Assembly (NCBI GenBank): GCA_016177915.1
Contig: JACOUI010000146.1
Coordinates: 1-47,704, forward strand
Reading direction: 5' to 3'
Length of the DNA: 47,704 bases
DNA from: Planctomycetia bacterium
GTDB taxonomy: Bacteria; Planctomycetota; Planctomycetia; Pirellulales; S012-138
The first letter of the stretch is position 1. Every line of letters starts with the position of its first letter. The position numbers and the translations under genes were made by a program. The notes under the pieces were generated by a model. That model ran no database searches, had not been told where the DNA came from, and saw nothing but the letters and a program-made list of their open reading frames with translations. Shown here piece after piece: positions 16,253-25,580 of this stretch.

Positions 16253-18023
16253 CTACTTTGCCGGCGCGATGTTGCGGCGGCCCGGATCGGCCCCCAGCAT
16301 CGGCCAGCCCGTCAATGCACGATCGCGTGTCGATGCACACGACTTTGCCGTCCTGCGTCCCGACGTAGATCCGTCCGTCGTCGATCGCGGGCGGAGAGCG
16401 AAGCGGCGAGCCGATATCATAGGTCTTGGCGACGGCGCCGTTTTCCCGGTCGATCTGGAGGACCTTGCCGCTCACGGTTGCCAAAAAGACGAATCCGCCG
16501 GCAGCGACCGGGGCCGTGGCGAGGTGCCCGCCCGTCTTTTCCAATTCGCCGTCGAGCTTCGTCGACCACAGGGTCTTTCCCGTCTTGGCCGCGATGCACA
16601 CCACGGCGTCTCCCATGCAATTGACGAGCCGGCCGTTGTCATACAGCAGCCGCGAACCCTGGAAAACCTGAATCGTCGACACGTTTCCCAGCCCGATGTT
16701 GGCCGCGGCTTGAAGCTGAGTCGCGGCCAATGCGTCGGCAGGAACCGACTTCTCCCCGCCGGCGGCGTTCAGCCCCTGCGGCGTGGAAGCGCCTTTTGTC
16801 GGCAGATCGGGCGGCGGCAGAATCGTGTCCGGTGGAGACGCTAAGCCCTGCTCGCCAACCTTCTCGGGCGGCACGTTGGGAAAGCCGCCGCCAAAGCCGC
16901 CCCCAATGCCGTTTGAGTTCTCAAACGGCGAAGCGCTCATCGTATACGGCGACGCGCGCTGAATCTGCTGGTCAAGGTAGGGGGCGGAGCGCAGGGCCGC
17001 CACGTAGCCCAACTCATGGCTCGACGCGTCGTGCCGCGCAATGCACTCGGCGATGTTCTTGTCGCCCGGCGCGTCCGCGCGCCGGGTCACGAGTAGATCC
17101 CCCTCGACGATGACCGGCGCCGACGTCGCACGCATCGCCAGCGCCGACCGCAGTTCCCCGTCCGACTGCGCAAATTGGTAGACGGTCCCGTCGAGTGCGG
17201 CGACGAACACGTCGCCGCCGGCCGCTACCGGCGACGACATGCAGTCGCTGCCGATTCGGCGGCGCCACAGCACGGTGCCGCTCGCCGCATCAAAACAAGC
17301 AACCACGTGGGTGGCGCGAACGGCCAGCTTTGCAGGCACGGGGTCGCCGCTGGATTGCGGATCTTCCTTTGGCGCCGCCTCCATTTCCGGTTCATCCGAC
17401 TCGACAACGTCCGGAAAGACCGCGAACACGCGGCCGCCAGTAACCATGGGCGTCGAGAGCAACGGGTCGCCCAGCCACCAAGACCAGCGCATTTTCCCGG
17501 TCTTGGCGTCCAGCGCAAACAGGGTACACGACTCGCAGCCGAGGTAGATGGAATCCTGGTACGGCACTGCCGAGGACGGCCCGTCATCGTCAAGCTGCGC
17601 GCCCCACAGGAACGCGCCGTCGCGCGCGTCGAAGCAGTAGTATTCTGTCGAGCTGAATCCGCCGCTGACGTACAACCGCCGCTGGTAGACCGTCGGCGTC
17701 GGGACGGGCGACCCGCTTGGCAGCTCAATGACGTACCCGGTCGGCGTTTTCTTGATCCGGTCACTTTCGAATTCCAGCGGCTCAGCGGAGCCGGCGCGGT
17801 AGTCGGCCTCCGGGATGGGAAAACGCTCGTTCATCGCGGCCACCTCGCGAAGAACGCTGTCGGCCTTGAGGTCCGCGGGGGAGAGGATGGCCGTCGCGGT
17901 CGCCGTCGTTGCTGCCGAGCGGGCACGCGCCGGTGGCACGAGAGTTGGCCGCGCGGTCTCTTGACACCCCAGTGGCGCCGCGAGCAAGAGACAGAACACC
18001 CCGACGATCTTGTTCCGAGACAT
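16253..18023 (-). CDS. PQQ-like beta-propeller lipoprotein, frameshifted near its end
   Basis: About 590 residues. It starts MSRNKIVGVFCLLLAAPLGC with a weak lipobox at Cys20 and GAGGTGG before the ATG. Several PQQ-like blade repeats are visible: YYCFDARDGAFLWG, LFALDAKTGKMRWSWW, VACFDAASGTVLWRRRI, VVCIAAKTGKTLWSTKL and RIYVGTQDGKVVCIDT. A glycine/proline-rich linker interrupts the blades. At about 16326-16338 the frame breaks. In the next frame the usual ending GWPMLGADPGRRNIAPAK and a TAG at 16253 follow. In the original frame, reading continues for hundreds of codons antisense to the transporter, which is an artefact. A loss of two bases explains it. It is a secreted scaffold-like propeller rather than a proven dehydrogenase. 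Confidence 0.85.
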
Positions 18024-18340
18024 GATCCACCTCTCTGCTGTTCTGTGAGACAGCGCTAAGACAGTGCCGGGTCGGCATCGCCTTGGGGCCTGCGATCGCC
18101 AACCAGCGGCGCCGTATCGAACAATTCCGAGAGGGGTGCTCTTATTCGACCGCGCGGCGGCGAACGTGTCAAATCTTTTCAACGCGCCGCCCTGGCGGTG
18201 TTGTCGCAGCACAAAAAGAAACAGCCAGGCTGACGCGAACGAAGCCGCCGTGAAAGCTTGCCGTCGGACGCGAAGACCGGGCTTGCAAAAATGGCGCTGC
18301 CGCTCAGAATGACACGCACCAGGATGTCAAAGGCGATCGC

Positions 18341-18634
18341 ATGACCCAACCTTCTGCCACGACCGCGACCGGCCGCGAGCTTTTTTCCCGACTGAAGAAG
18401 GGCGACCGCGTCGAGATCGGGCATGAAGTGAGGGTCGGCCTGCGGACGTGGCGGACGATGACGCGGGGGCAGGTCGTGCGCACGGAGCGCCGCCGCCACG
18501 GCCTCCACAACCCGCGCAATCCCGACGACAAGGTCTACAGCGATCTGATCGTTCTCAAGCGCGACGACGGCGAGCTGACGACGGTGACGCTGGACGAGTT
18601 TTCGGTGCTGAGGCTGTTGGAATCCCGGACTTAG
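18341..18634 (+). CDS. conserved small protein, 97 aa
   Basis: Begins MTQPSATTATGRELFSRLKK, with AAAGG upstream of the ATG. The core, KGDRVEIGHEVRVGLRTWRT, then GQVVRTERRRHGLHNPRNPD and DDGELTTVTLDEFSVLRLL, reads as a compact beta-rich fold like small SH3-like or KOW-type barrels. I recall very similar sequences from other planctomycetes, but no function is known to me. Basic residues in the middle could suit nucleic-acid binding; this is only an inference. It is convergent with the kinase gene, with a hairpin repeat between them. Confidence 0.75.
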   Translation: MTQPSATTATGRELFSRLKKGDRVEIGHEVRVGLRTWRTMTRGQVVRTERRRHGLHNPRNPDDKVYSDLIVLKRDDGELTTVTLDEFSVLRLLESRT

Positions 18635-18653
18635 GGTCGAACGAAAAACAAAT

Positions 18654-18702
18654 GTCGTCTTTCGCTCCCGAAAGAGCGTCCTTTCGCGGAGCGAAAGGCG
18701 AC
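18654..18702. repeat. hairpin repeat, second copy of the 11073 family
   Basis: The two arms (18654-18674 and 18681-18702) pair apart from one mismatch and one missing base, around AGCGTC. The flank at 18703-18716 is the reverse complement of the AACTTCCCGAA flank of the first copy. It again sits between the stops of convergent genes. Confidence 0.85.
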
Positions 18703-18731
18703 GATTCGGGAAGTTATTTTTCGGCCGCTCC

Positions 18732-20471
18732 TTAGCCGGTCTTCTCTTCGCCGCCCGAAGGCGGGACTCCAACGTCGCGGCGCTGCCGGTAGTATTTCAA
18801 GCCCGGCAGAAAGAAACACAGCGCCGACACCACGCCGAAAATCGAGATGCCGTAGTCCGCGATCCGGCTGATCGCCATCAGCGGCGCCGTGGCGAAGAGC
18901 ACGACCGCTTGCACGTAGAACCGCCCCGACAGAATGCCCGCCTTGGCCAGGAAAATGCAGCCGGAGACGATCGCCAGGACCGGCGAGAGCGTCAGGACGG
19001 GCAGGTTGAGGAGCCGCTCGACGACGAACAGGACGCTGACGGAGGCCATGCTGCCGGCCCAGAGGTGCGCGATTTGCCGCTCGACAAACGTGACCGGCCC
19101 CGCGCGTTGTCGAAGCGCCCAGAACACCGCCGCCCACGCCCCCAGGCCGAGCGTCCAGAGGGCGATGTACGGCGTGACGGCCGTCACTCCCAGCAGCTTC
19201 ATGCCGTTGGTGATCAGGCAGATGATCAAAAGCGCCGCGCTGTGCAGCATCCACAAGAGGCCCCAGTTCTCCAGCACGGTCGCGTGGTGCGTCTCGCGAA
19301 AAAGCCGCGCGATGACGTCGCGGAAGGCCCCCGACCGGGCCGTGATCGGCTCGCCCTTCAGATACGCCTCGAGGTCGTCGGCCAACGCGGCGGCGGTCGG
19401 ATAGCGCAGCGTGGGCAGCTTTTGCAGGCAGCGCAGCGCAATCAGCTCCAGGTCGCGGTCGGCGCGCGCGTTCAGCAGCCGCGGCGGCAGCGGGTCTTGT
19501 TCGAGCACCAGGAGGATTGTGTCGAAGTTCGATGCCGCCTGAAACGGCGGCCGGCCCGTAAGCATCTGATAGAGGATCGCCCCCAGGCTGTAGACGTCCG
19601 TGGCCGGGCCCAGTTCGCCGCGGCGGCCGGAAGCCTGCTCGGGCGCCATGTAGGCAGGTGTGCCGAGGATGGCGCCGCTGCGAGTCAGTGACTGTCCCGC
19701 CTCGACGCGCTTCGCCAAGCCAAAGTCGCTGACGTGCGGCTCGCCGGACTCGTCGATGAGGATGTTCGAGGGTTTGAGGTCGCGGTGCAGAACGCCGCGG
19801 CCATGGGCGTAGTGAATTGCCCGCGCCACGGCCGCCAGCAGCTTCGCGGCCTGGTGCGGCGGGAGGGGGCCGTCAGCCAGCCGCGACGAAAGCGTCGTCC
19901 CGGCCACGTACTGCATTGTGAAAAACGGCTGGAAGTCGACCTCGCCGACTTCGTAGACGGGGACGATGTTCGGGTGATCGAGGTGGCTGGCGGCGCGGGC
20001 CTCGGCGCGGAATCGATCCAGGTCGGCCGGCCCGGCCAATTCGCCGCGGAGGATGCGCTTGAGCGCGACGACTCGGCCGAGGTTTTCCTGGCGAGCGACG
20101 TAAACCACGCCCATCCCGCCGCGGCCGAGCTCTTTTTGCAACTCGTAGCCGCCAAAGCTGCTTGGCAAAAGCGGGCCGCTGCCGGACTCGGAAGGCGACT
20201 CGCTTGCGGACGGAGCGCCGGGCCGGGATGCTGGAACAACCGTTGGCGCATCAGGCCGGCGGGCCGGCTGCGCCGAGAAGTCGTGTACGCCGCTGGCCAT
20301 CTCCTCGGTGATCTGCACGGCCGCCCAAAGCTGTTTCAGCTCGCCCGCGAACTGCGGGTGCTGTCGGGCGACGTCTTCGACGTCCGGCGGCTGGCCCTGC
20401 CGCACGCGCTCGGCCAGTTCGTCGAGCAACTCGGCAAGCTGCTCATCGTGTGATTTGGGATCGGGCGCCAT
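18732..20471 (-). CDS. PknB-type Ser/Thr protein kinase with membrane tail
   Basis: 579 residues. The kinase domain (about 108-370) is complete: glycine loop ELGRGGMGVVYVAR, Lys138 in VVALK, Glu157 in the C-helix, HRD at 229-231 in HRDLKPSNIL, DFG at 249-251 and TPAYMAPEQA. It should be active. It is preceded by an acidic helical segment with DELAERVRQGQPPDVEDV, typical of planctomycete kinases, and a proline/serine linker. About six hydrophobic helices follow (about 400-565), with no extracellular sensor domain visible. The last residues, DVGVPPSGGEEKTG, are encoded by a hairpin repeat (CCGCCCGAAGGCGGGACTCC), so the end of the protein was created or altered by repeat insertion. Confidence 0.93.
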   Translation of the reverse strand: MAPDPKSHDEQLAELLDELAERVRQGQPPDVEDVARQHPQFAGELKQLWAAVQITEEMASGVHDFSAQPARRPDAPTVVPASRPGAPSASESPSESGSGPLLPSSFGGYELQKELGRGGMGVVYVARQENLGRVVALKRILRGELAGPADLDRFRAEARAASHLDHPNIVPVYEVGEVDFQPFFTMQYVAGTTLSSRLADGPLPPHQAAKLLAAVARAIHYAHGRGVLHRDLKPSNILIDESGEPHVSDFGLAKRVEAGQSLTRSGAILGTPAYMAPEQASGRRGELGPATDVYSLGAILYQMLTGRPPFQAASNFDTILLVLEQDPLPPRLLNARADRDLELIALRCLQKLPTLRYPTAAALADDLEAYLKGEPITARSGAFRDVIARLFRETHHATVLENWGLLWMLHSAALLIICLITNGMKLLGVTAVTPYIALWTLGLGAWAAVFWALRQRAGPVTFVERQIAHLWAGSMASVSVLFVVERLLNLPVLTLSPVLAIVSGCIFLAKAGILSGRFYVQAVVLFATAPLMAISRIADYGISIFGVVSALCFFLPGLKYYRQRRDVGVPPSGGEEKTG

Positions 20472-20691
20472 AGGTCCTGGATCTACTCCCCATCCGACCG
20501 CGCGTTGCGATGGCCGGGAAAGGCCTTCTCAGGCGGTCTCTTTCCGCGGCGGCCTGGAAACGCCGTCCTACCGGGCGCATATTCGGGCGGTCGCCGGCGA
20601 TGTCGTCACGCGGCGCGAGGAATGCCTTCGCGCCGCGATATCGTTTCTTGGGCGGCCGATGCTGGCGGCCCGCCTTCAGGCGGCGCATCCG

Positions 20692-20925
20692 CTACAGAAG
20701 CTTGCCGACCTGGGCCACCAGTTCCTCTTCGTCGGGGAACTTGCCGGTCTTCAGTTTCGAGTACAAGAGCTTGCCGTCGGCCGAAAACTCGAATGCCCCG
20801 CCGCCGGAAGGCTCCAGCTCCAGCGACTTGATCTTCTGCTTGAACTTGCCCAGGATTTTGGCCGTCAAACTGACGGCCTGCGGCTCGTAGCCTCACATCG
20901 AACAGTAACGCAAGTGGAGCTTCAT
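20692..20925 (-). CDS. selW: SelW/Rdx family selenoprotein with in-frame TGA
   Basis: 77 residues if TGA at 20893-20895 is read as selenocysteine (U11). The product starts MKLHLRYCSM, then U-GYEPQAV, and later has GGGAFEFSADGKLLYSKLKT and GKFPDEEELVAQV. This is the Rdx/SelW thioredoxin-like family, whose members read YCxxC/U-GY at this spot, so U takes the place of the second redox Cys in a CxxU motif. A strong ribosome binding site, GACGGAGGAAC, precedes the ATG. A hairpin with an 8-bp perfect stem lies just after the UGA (20860-20878). The coding match continues at full quality after the TGA, to TAG at 20692, which argues against a decayed gene. Role: a small thiol/selenol redox protein of the cytoplasm. 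Ordinary gene finding would miss it. Confidence 0.85.
20860..20878 (-). promoter_or_regulatory. putative bacterial SECIS hairpin
   Basis: On the coding strand GGCCGTCA pairs perfectly with TGACGGCC around a GTT loop. The apical loop begins 22 bases after the UGA and its first base is G. This fits the known bacterial SECIS pattern: a loop within about 16-37 bases of UGA with G among its first two bases, as the SelB contact. Confidence 0.7.
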
Positions 20926-21152
20926 GACCGTTCCTCCGTCGGAGTCCTTGCTGGAGTCCCGCCTTTAGACGGCGTTTTGCGTCCCACCTTCCGGCGGCGC
21001 GTCCGCGCGCCGCCGCTAAGAAATCTTACGGCGCAGCCGCATTTTCGGCGAGCGGGTGCATCGGTTCCGGCGGACGTTTCTTTCGTCTCGCGCCTCGGCT
21101 ATCGTAGCGGCGCCTTCCCTGCCGCACCCTCAGCCAACGCAGGTAGCCGCCG

Positions 21153-22505
21153 ATGGACGGGGCACACGTTTTTCGATTGACCGCCAATCCGCTCCGCTGG
21201 CCCCTGTGGACGCGCGTCGTGATCGGCGTCCTGGCCGGGGCGGCCTTGGGCGTCGCCTTCGGCAACCGGCCCTACCTGTTCGGCCTCAAAAATGCCGACA
21301 TGGAGCCGCTGGGCCTGGCCGTCATCAGCCTGCTGAAGGCCCTGGCCGGCCCGCTCATCTTCTTTGCCGTCGCCGATTCGATCGTCCGCACCTACATTCC
21401 CGCCCGGCAGGTCGGCCGGTTGTTTTTCATTTGCGCGGTCAATCTGGCTGTGGCGATGGCGATCGGCCTTGCGATCATGAACTTCTTTCATCCCGGCGAG
21501 ACGTGGCGCGGGCGGATGAAAGAGCTCGCCGAGGAGGTCGTCGCGACAGAAGCGCAATCCCCGGGCTCCAAAGGCGCCGGCGCGCCGCGCGTCGAGAATC
21601 CGTCCGCCCCCCGCCGCGACATCTCCCTCTCCCCGCTGAAAAACATCCCCCGCTACTTGCCCACCAGCCTCGTCGAGCCGTTTCTCAAGAACGAGGTGAT
21701 CCCGATCGTGCTGCTGGGGATCCTGACCGGGGCCGCGCTTAGGTTCGTGCGTCGGCGCGACGTGGCGGTGGACCGCGGCGCCGTCGCCACGCTCGAGCAG
21801 CTCCTGCACGCCGGCTACTTCCTCCTCATGCAGATGCTGCTGTGGGTCGTCGAGCTGGTGCCGCTGGCCGTGCTCTGCGTCGTGGCCAAGGTCGTGGGCG
21901 TTTCCGGGCTGGGCATTTTCCAGTCGCTGTGGGTTTTCCTCGTCGTCGTCGTGGCGGGGCTGGCGATCCACGGGCTCCTTTACTATCCGGCTGCGGCGTG
22001 GTTCTGGGGCGGAAAGCCGCCGTGGGTTTACCTGGGCAAGGGGGCCGACGCCGTTCTCACCGCCTTCTCGATGAACAGCAGCCTGGGAACGGTGCCGATC
22101 ACGCTCCGCTGCCTGACGGAGAAGATGGGCGTCTCCGAGCAATCGGCGCGGCTCTCCGCCTGCATCGGCACGAACCTGAACAACGACGGCATCATTCTCT
22201 ACGACGCGATGGCCGCCCTCTTCCTGGCCCAGGCCCTGGGCTACCACCTGAGCTTCTCGGCGCAAATGGGAATCGTGGCCGCGTCGATCATGGCCGGCGT
22301 GGGGATCGGCGGGATTCCGGAGGCGGGCCTGATCGTGCTGCCGCTCGTGCTCAGCTCGGTAGGATTGCCGGAGGAGACGATCGTGCTGGCCATTCCGCTC
22401 ATTTTCTCGATCGACTGGATCATCGCCCGCTGCCGGTCGGCGGTGAACACGCTGAGCGACATGCTGGTGGCGATTGTGCTGGATCGGGGGGTGCCCAGGT
22501 CGTGA
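21153..22505 (+). CDS. dicarboxylate/amino acid:cation symporter (DAACS family)
   Basis: 450 residues with eight or so membrane segments. It carries the features of GltP/DctA-type transporters: the serine-rich hairpin-loop motif in FSMNSSLGTVPIT, the substrate and ion site NLNNDGIILYDA (in place of the usual NMDGTALY), and the second re-entrant loop AGVGIGGIPEAGLIVLPLVL. It should import a dicarboxylate, glutamate or aspartate with Na+ or protons. A soluble insert of about 70 residues, with RMKELAEEVVATEAQSPGSK, lies between the early helices. The NLNNDG variant of the binding motif makes the substrate uncertain. Confidence 0.93.
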   Translation: MDGAHVFRLTANPLRWPLWTRVVIGVLAGAALGVAFGNRPYLFGLKNADMEPLGLAVISLLKALAGPLIFFAVADSIVRTYIPARQVGRLFFICAVNLAVAMAIGLAIMNFFHPGETWRGRMKELAEEVVATEAQSPGSKGAGAPRVENPSAPRRDISLSPLKNIPRYLPTSLVEPFLKNEVIPIVLLGILTGAALRFVRRRDVAVDRGAVATLEQLLHAGYFLLMQMLLWVVELVPLAVLCVVAKVVGVSGLGIFQSLWVFLVVVVAGLAIHGLLYYPAAAWFWGGKPPWVYLGKGADAVLTAFSMNSSLGTVPITLRCLTEKMGVSEQSARLSACIGTNLNNDGIILYDAMAALFLAQALGYHLSFSAQMGIVAASIMAGVGIGGIPEAGLIVLPLVLSSVGLPEETIVLAIPLIFSIDWIIARCRSAVNTLSDMLVAIVLDRGVPRS

Positions 22506-22513
22506 ACTGGGCG

Positions 22514-24025
22514 CTACGAGCGCCGCCACTGGAGCAGCTTCTTGAACGCCCAGGCCACATTCGGCGTCAGGCGCGTGCGGCTGTAGGCGTCGGCCGCGCG
22601 CTTGAGGACTTCCACCTGCGTCGGGTAGGCGTGGATCACGCTCGCCAGTTGACCCAGCGAGAGCTTGCGGTTGTAGGTCAAAAGCAGCGACAGCTCGCCG
22701 ATCATGTCGCCGGCGCTGGCTGCCACAATCGTCGCGCCCACGACCCGGCCCGTCCCCTTGCGCACGTGGATCGCGGCAAAGCCCTCCTCCTCGCCGTCGA
22801 GAATCGCCCGATCGACTTCCTTCAGGTCGACGCGGAAGGTGTCGAGGGCGATCCCCCGCTCAGCGGCTTCGGCCGGCGTCAGGCCGACGTGCGCCAGCTC
22901 CGGGTCCGTGAACGTGCACCGCGGCACCACGAGCCGGCTTAAGCGCTTGCGGCCGAAAAAGAGCGCGTTCTGCACGCAGAGGCGGGCCATGGCGTCGGCC
23001 GCGTGCGTGAACTGATAGCGTCCGGCCACGTCGCCCGCGGCGTAAATCCGCTTGTTGGTCGTCTGCAAAAAGCCGTTCACGGTGACGCCGCTTTGAGTGA
23101 ACTGGACGCCCGCCGCGTCCAAGCCCAGGCCCTCGACGTTCGGCGTCCGACCAACGGCGACCAGGATGGCGTCGAACTCGAGGGACTTCCGCTCGTCGGC
23201 GCGTGAAATAACCAATCGCTTCGCGTCGCCCTGCCGCTCGCACCGCACCAGGCCCCACCCGAGCAAGAACTCGATCCCCTCGCGCACGAACTGCTCCCGC
23301 ACGACGCGCGACGCCTCCGGGTCTTCCTTCGGCAAAAAACGCTCGCTGCGGTTGACGAGCACGACGTCGCTGCCCAACCGGCGAAAGCACTGCGCCAGCT
23401 CGCACCCGATCGGGCCCGCGCCCAGCACCACGAGCCGCCGCGGCAGCTCCGTCAACGAAAACACGGTCTCGTTCGTCAGATAGCCGGCCTCCGCCAGGCC
23501 GGGCAGGTCCGGGACGGCGGCCCGCCCGCCCGTGGCGATCACCGCCCGCGCGAATTTCAGCGTCCGGCCGTTTACCTCCAAAGAGTCGGGGCCGGTGAAC
23601 TTCGCGTCGCCGAGGAAGACATCGACGCCCAGGCCGGAAAAGCGCTGCGCTGAATCGTGGTGGCTGATCCGCGCCCGCAACCGGCGCATGCGCTCCATGA
23701 CGGCGGCGAAGTCGACCTCGACCGCGCCGGTGCGGACACCGAACTCGCCGGCGATCCGCGCCTGATGGGCGGCCCGCGATGCCCGGATGAGCGCCTTGCT
23801 GGGGACGCAGCCGTAGTTGAGGCAGTCGCCGCCGAGGAGATGCCGCTCGACGAGCGCCGCCCGGCCGCCCAGGCCGGCCGCCCCCAATGCCGCAATGATC
23901 CCCGCCGTCCCGCCGCCGATCGCCACCAGGTTATACCGCCCGGCCGGGACGGGGTTTTTCCAGCCGGCCGGATGGGCGTGCTCGACAAGCTCCTGGTTGT
24001 GGCGGTCGGCCGGCTCGAGCTGCAC
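22514..24025 (-). CDS. mercuric reductase-like pyridine nucleotide-disulfide oxidoreductase
   Basis: 503 residues. An FAD-binding fingerprint LVAIGGGTAGIIAALGAAGL is followed by the redox-active pair C68/C73 in GGDCLNYGCVPSK. It then has the NAD(P)H fingerprint LVVLGAGPIGCELAQ, a second FAD segment KRIYAAGDVAG, and the C-terminal HAYPTQVEVL motif, with its active-site His-Glu pair. There is no N-terminal metal-binding domain and no C-terminal vicinal cysteines, so mercury reduction is unlikely. It resembles the chromosomal reductase group often found with TVP38-type membrane proteins; none is adjacent here. The start is a GTG with no clear ribosome binding site. It lies 51 bases downstream of the sulfatase on the same strand. 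Confidence 0.93.
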   Translation of the reverse strand: MQLEPADRHNQELVEHAHPAGWKNPVPAGRYNLVAIGGGTAGIIAALGAAGLGGRAALVERHLLGGDCLNYGCVPSKALIRASRAAHQARIAGEFGVRTGAVEVDFAAVMERMRRLRARISHHDSAQRFSGLGVDVFLGDAKFTGPDSLEVNGRTLKFARAVIATGGRAAVPDLPGLAEAGYLTNETVFSLTELPRRLVVLGAGPIGCELAQCFRRLGSDVVLVNRSERFLPKEDPEASRVVREQFVREGIEFLLGWGLVRCERQGDAKRLVISRADERKSLEFDAILVAVGRTPNVEGLGLDAAGVQFTQSGVTVNGFLQTTNKRIYAAGDVAGRYQFTHAADAMARLCVQNALFFGRKRLSRLVVPRCTFTDPELAHVGLTPAEAAERGIALDTFRVDLKEVDRAILDGEEEGFAAIHVRKGTGRVVGATIVAASAGDMIGELSLLLTYNRKLSLGQLASVIHAYPTQVEVLKRAADAYSRTRLTPNVAWAFKKLLQWRRS

Positions 24026-24076
24026 GGGCGCGGAGGGAGGCTGGAGTGGCGGGGCGCACCAGACAGGCGCAATCTA

Positions 24077-25492
24077 TCACTCGTGAATGTACTTGACGAT
24101 CCACGGGTCGCGCGTTTGCTGCTGCCAGGCGCCCAGCTTCTGCTGCAACTGCGACAGCACTTCCTCAAAGTGCGGGTTGTCGGCCTGGTTGTACAGCTCG
24201 TCGGGATCGCGCTGGATATCGTACAGCTCGTAGCGCGGGCGCAGCAGGAACGCCTGCACATCGCGGGGACCGAAGTTCGTGAGGCCACGCTCGAGCACCA
24301 TCTGCCAGGTCGGGCAGCCGTAAAGGTCCGAGGCGAAGGGGAAGGGAAGCTGATGGGCGACGTTCAAAACCAGCTTGTACTGCCGCGTGCGGATGACGCG
24401 CATCGGGTAGTACATCGTCACCTCATGGAACGTGTGCGAGCCAAAGACCTCGTCCCAGCCGTCGGGCAGCTCCTCGTCGAGGACGCCCAGGAACGAACGG
24501 CCCTGCATGCGCGACATCGCCTGCTGCACCTGCCGGTCCTTTTGCTGGCTGCCGTCGCCGGCTGCGGCCTGGCGGGCGACGTCCAGGATCGTTGGCGCAA
24601 GGTCGACCCAGCTCACCATCGCCTGGCTGACGTTGCCGGGCTTCTTCTGGCCGGGGGCGCGGACGACGAGCGGCAACCGCATGCCCGGCTCATAGAGCGT
24701 CGTCTTTGCGCCCGGGAAGGGCATGCCGTTGTCGCTCGTGAAGATGAAAACCGTATTGTCCCACTTTCCCGTTTCCTTGAGCACGTCGATCAGCTTGCCC
24801 AGGCCCTGGTCGAGCCGCGAGACCGACTGGTAATATTCGGCCAGGTCCATGCGGACGTCCAGTTCGTCGGGAAGGAACGTCGGCACGGGCACTGTCTTCC
24901 AGTCGTAGGGGACGGGCGTGACGCCGGGATACTCGCCTTCGTTGGCAAAGCCCTGGCGGGCGCGGTGCGGATCGGTCGGGCAGAAGTAGAGGAAGAACGG
25001 GCGCTCGTCGGCGGCCGCGAGAAAATCCTGGCACTTCTCGGCCATGTCCACGCCGTTGCGGGGATTGACGCCGCGGATCGTCGTCTCGAAGCGGTACGTC
25101 GCCTCCGGCTGCACGTGAAATTTTCCCGCCAGAGCGGTGCGATAGCCGGCCCGCGTCAGGAGCACGGGCAGCGACTGGATTCGGGCGAACGTGGAAAAGT
25201 TGTGCTCGGCATGCTGGTGGCCGTACTGGCCGTTGGCGTGGTTATGAAGACCGGTCAGGATCACGCTGCGGCTGGCGCTGCAGCTTGCGGTGGTGCAGAA
25301 GGCGAGGTCGAAGCGCGTGCCTTCGGCGGCGAGCTTATCGAGGTGGGGCGTCTGGGCGACGGGGTCGCCGTAGCAGCCGGAGTGTCGGCCCAGGTCGTCG
25401 CCGACGAAGAGGACGATGTTCGGCCCGGCGGCGAAAACCGCCGCGCCGCAGAAGAGCCAAGCGGCAATCAGGAAGAGGCCGATGCGTTTCAT
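24077..25492 (-). CDS. type I sulfatase, exported
   Basis: 471 residues. A signal peptide (MKRIGLFLIAAWLFCGAAVF) is followed by NIVLFVGDDLG with metal-binding D32/D33, and by the formylglycine motif CSASR at 71-75. Position +2 is Ala rather than the more usual Pro or Ser. Further family marks are LAGKFH, FFLYFCPTDPH and FIFTSDNGMPFPG with the metal-site D and N. The protein resembles the heparan N-sulfatase-like group (S1_8-type), so a sulfated polysaccharide is a likely substrate. Activation needs a formylglycine-generating enzyme, which is not in this window. It is upstream of the reductase on the same strand, with no sign of a shared pathway. Confidence 0.95.
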   Translation of the reverse strand: MKRIGLFLIAAWLFCGAAVFAAGPNIVLFVGDDLGRHSGCYGDPVAQTPHLDKLAAEGTRFDLAFCTTASCSASRSVILTGLHNHANGQYGHQHAEHNFSTFARIQSLPVLLTRAGYRTALAGKFHVQPEATYRFETTIRGVNPRNGVDMAEKCQDFLAAADERPFFLYFCPTDPHRARQGFANEGEYPGVTPVPYDWKTVPVPTFLPDELDVRMDLAEYYQSVSRLDQGLGKLIDVLKETGKWDNTVFIFTSDNGMPFPGAKTTLYEPGMRLPLVVRAPGQKKPGNVSQAMVSWVDLAPTILDVARQAAAGDGSQQKDRQVQQAMSRMQGRSFLGVLDEELPDGWDEVFGSHTFHEVTMYYPMRVIRTRQYKLVLNVAHQLPFPFASDLYGCPTWQMVLERGLTNFGPRDVQAFLLRPRYELYDIQRDPDELYNQADNPHFEEVLSQLQQKLGAWQQQTRDPWIVKYIHE

Positions 25493-25580
25493 GGGTCGAT
25501 GGTCCGAAAGGGATCAAAGGGATCGTAGTGGATGTCGGTTCAACCTCCCCCACGCGGTCGATCTACGTCCAGCAATCATA

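Noticed and set aside
22514-24025. Mercury resistance locus
   Set aside because: The reductase lacks the metal-binding domain and C-terminal cysteine pair, and no merR, merT or merP is nearby.
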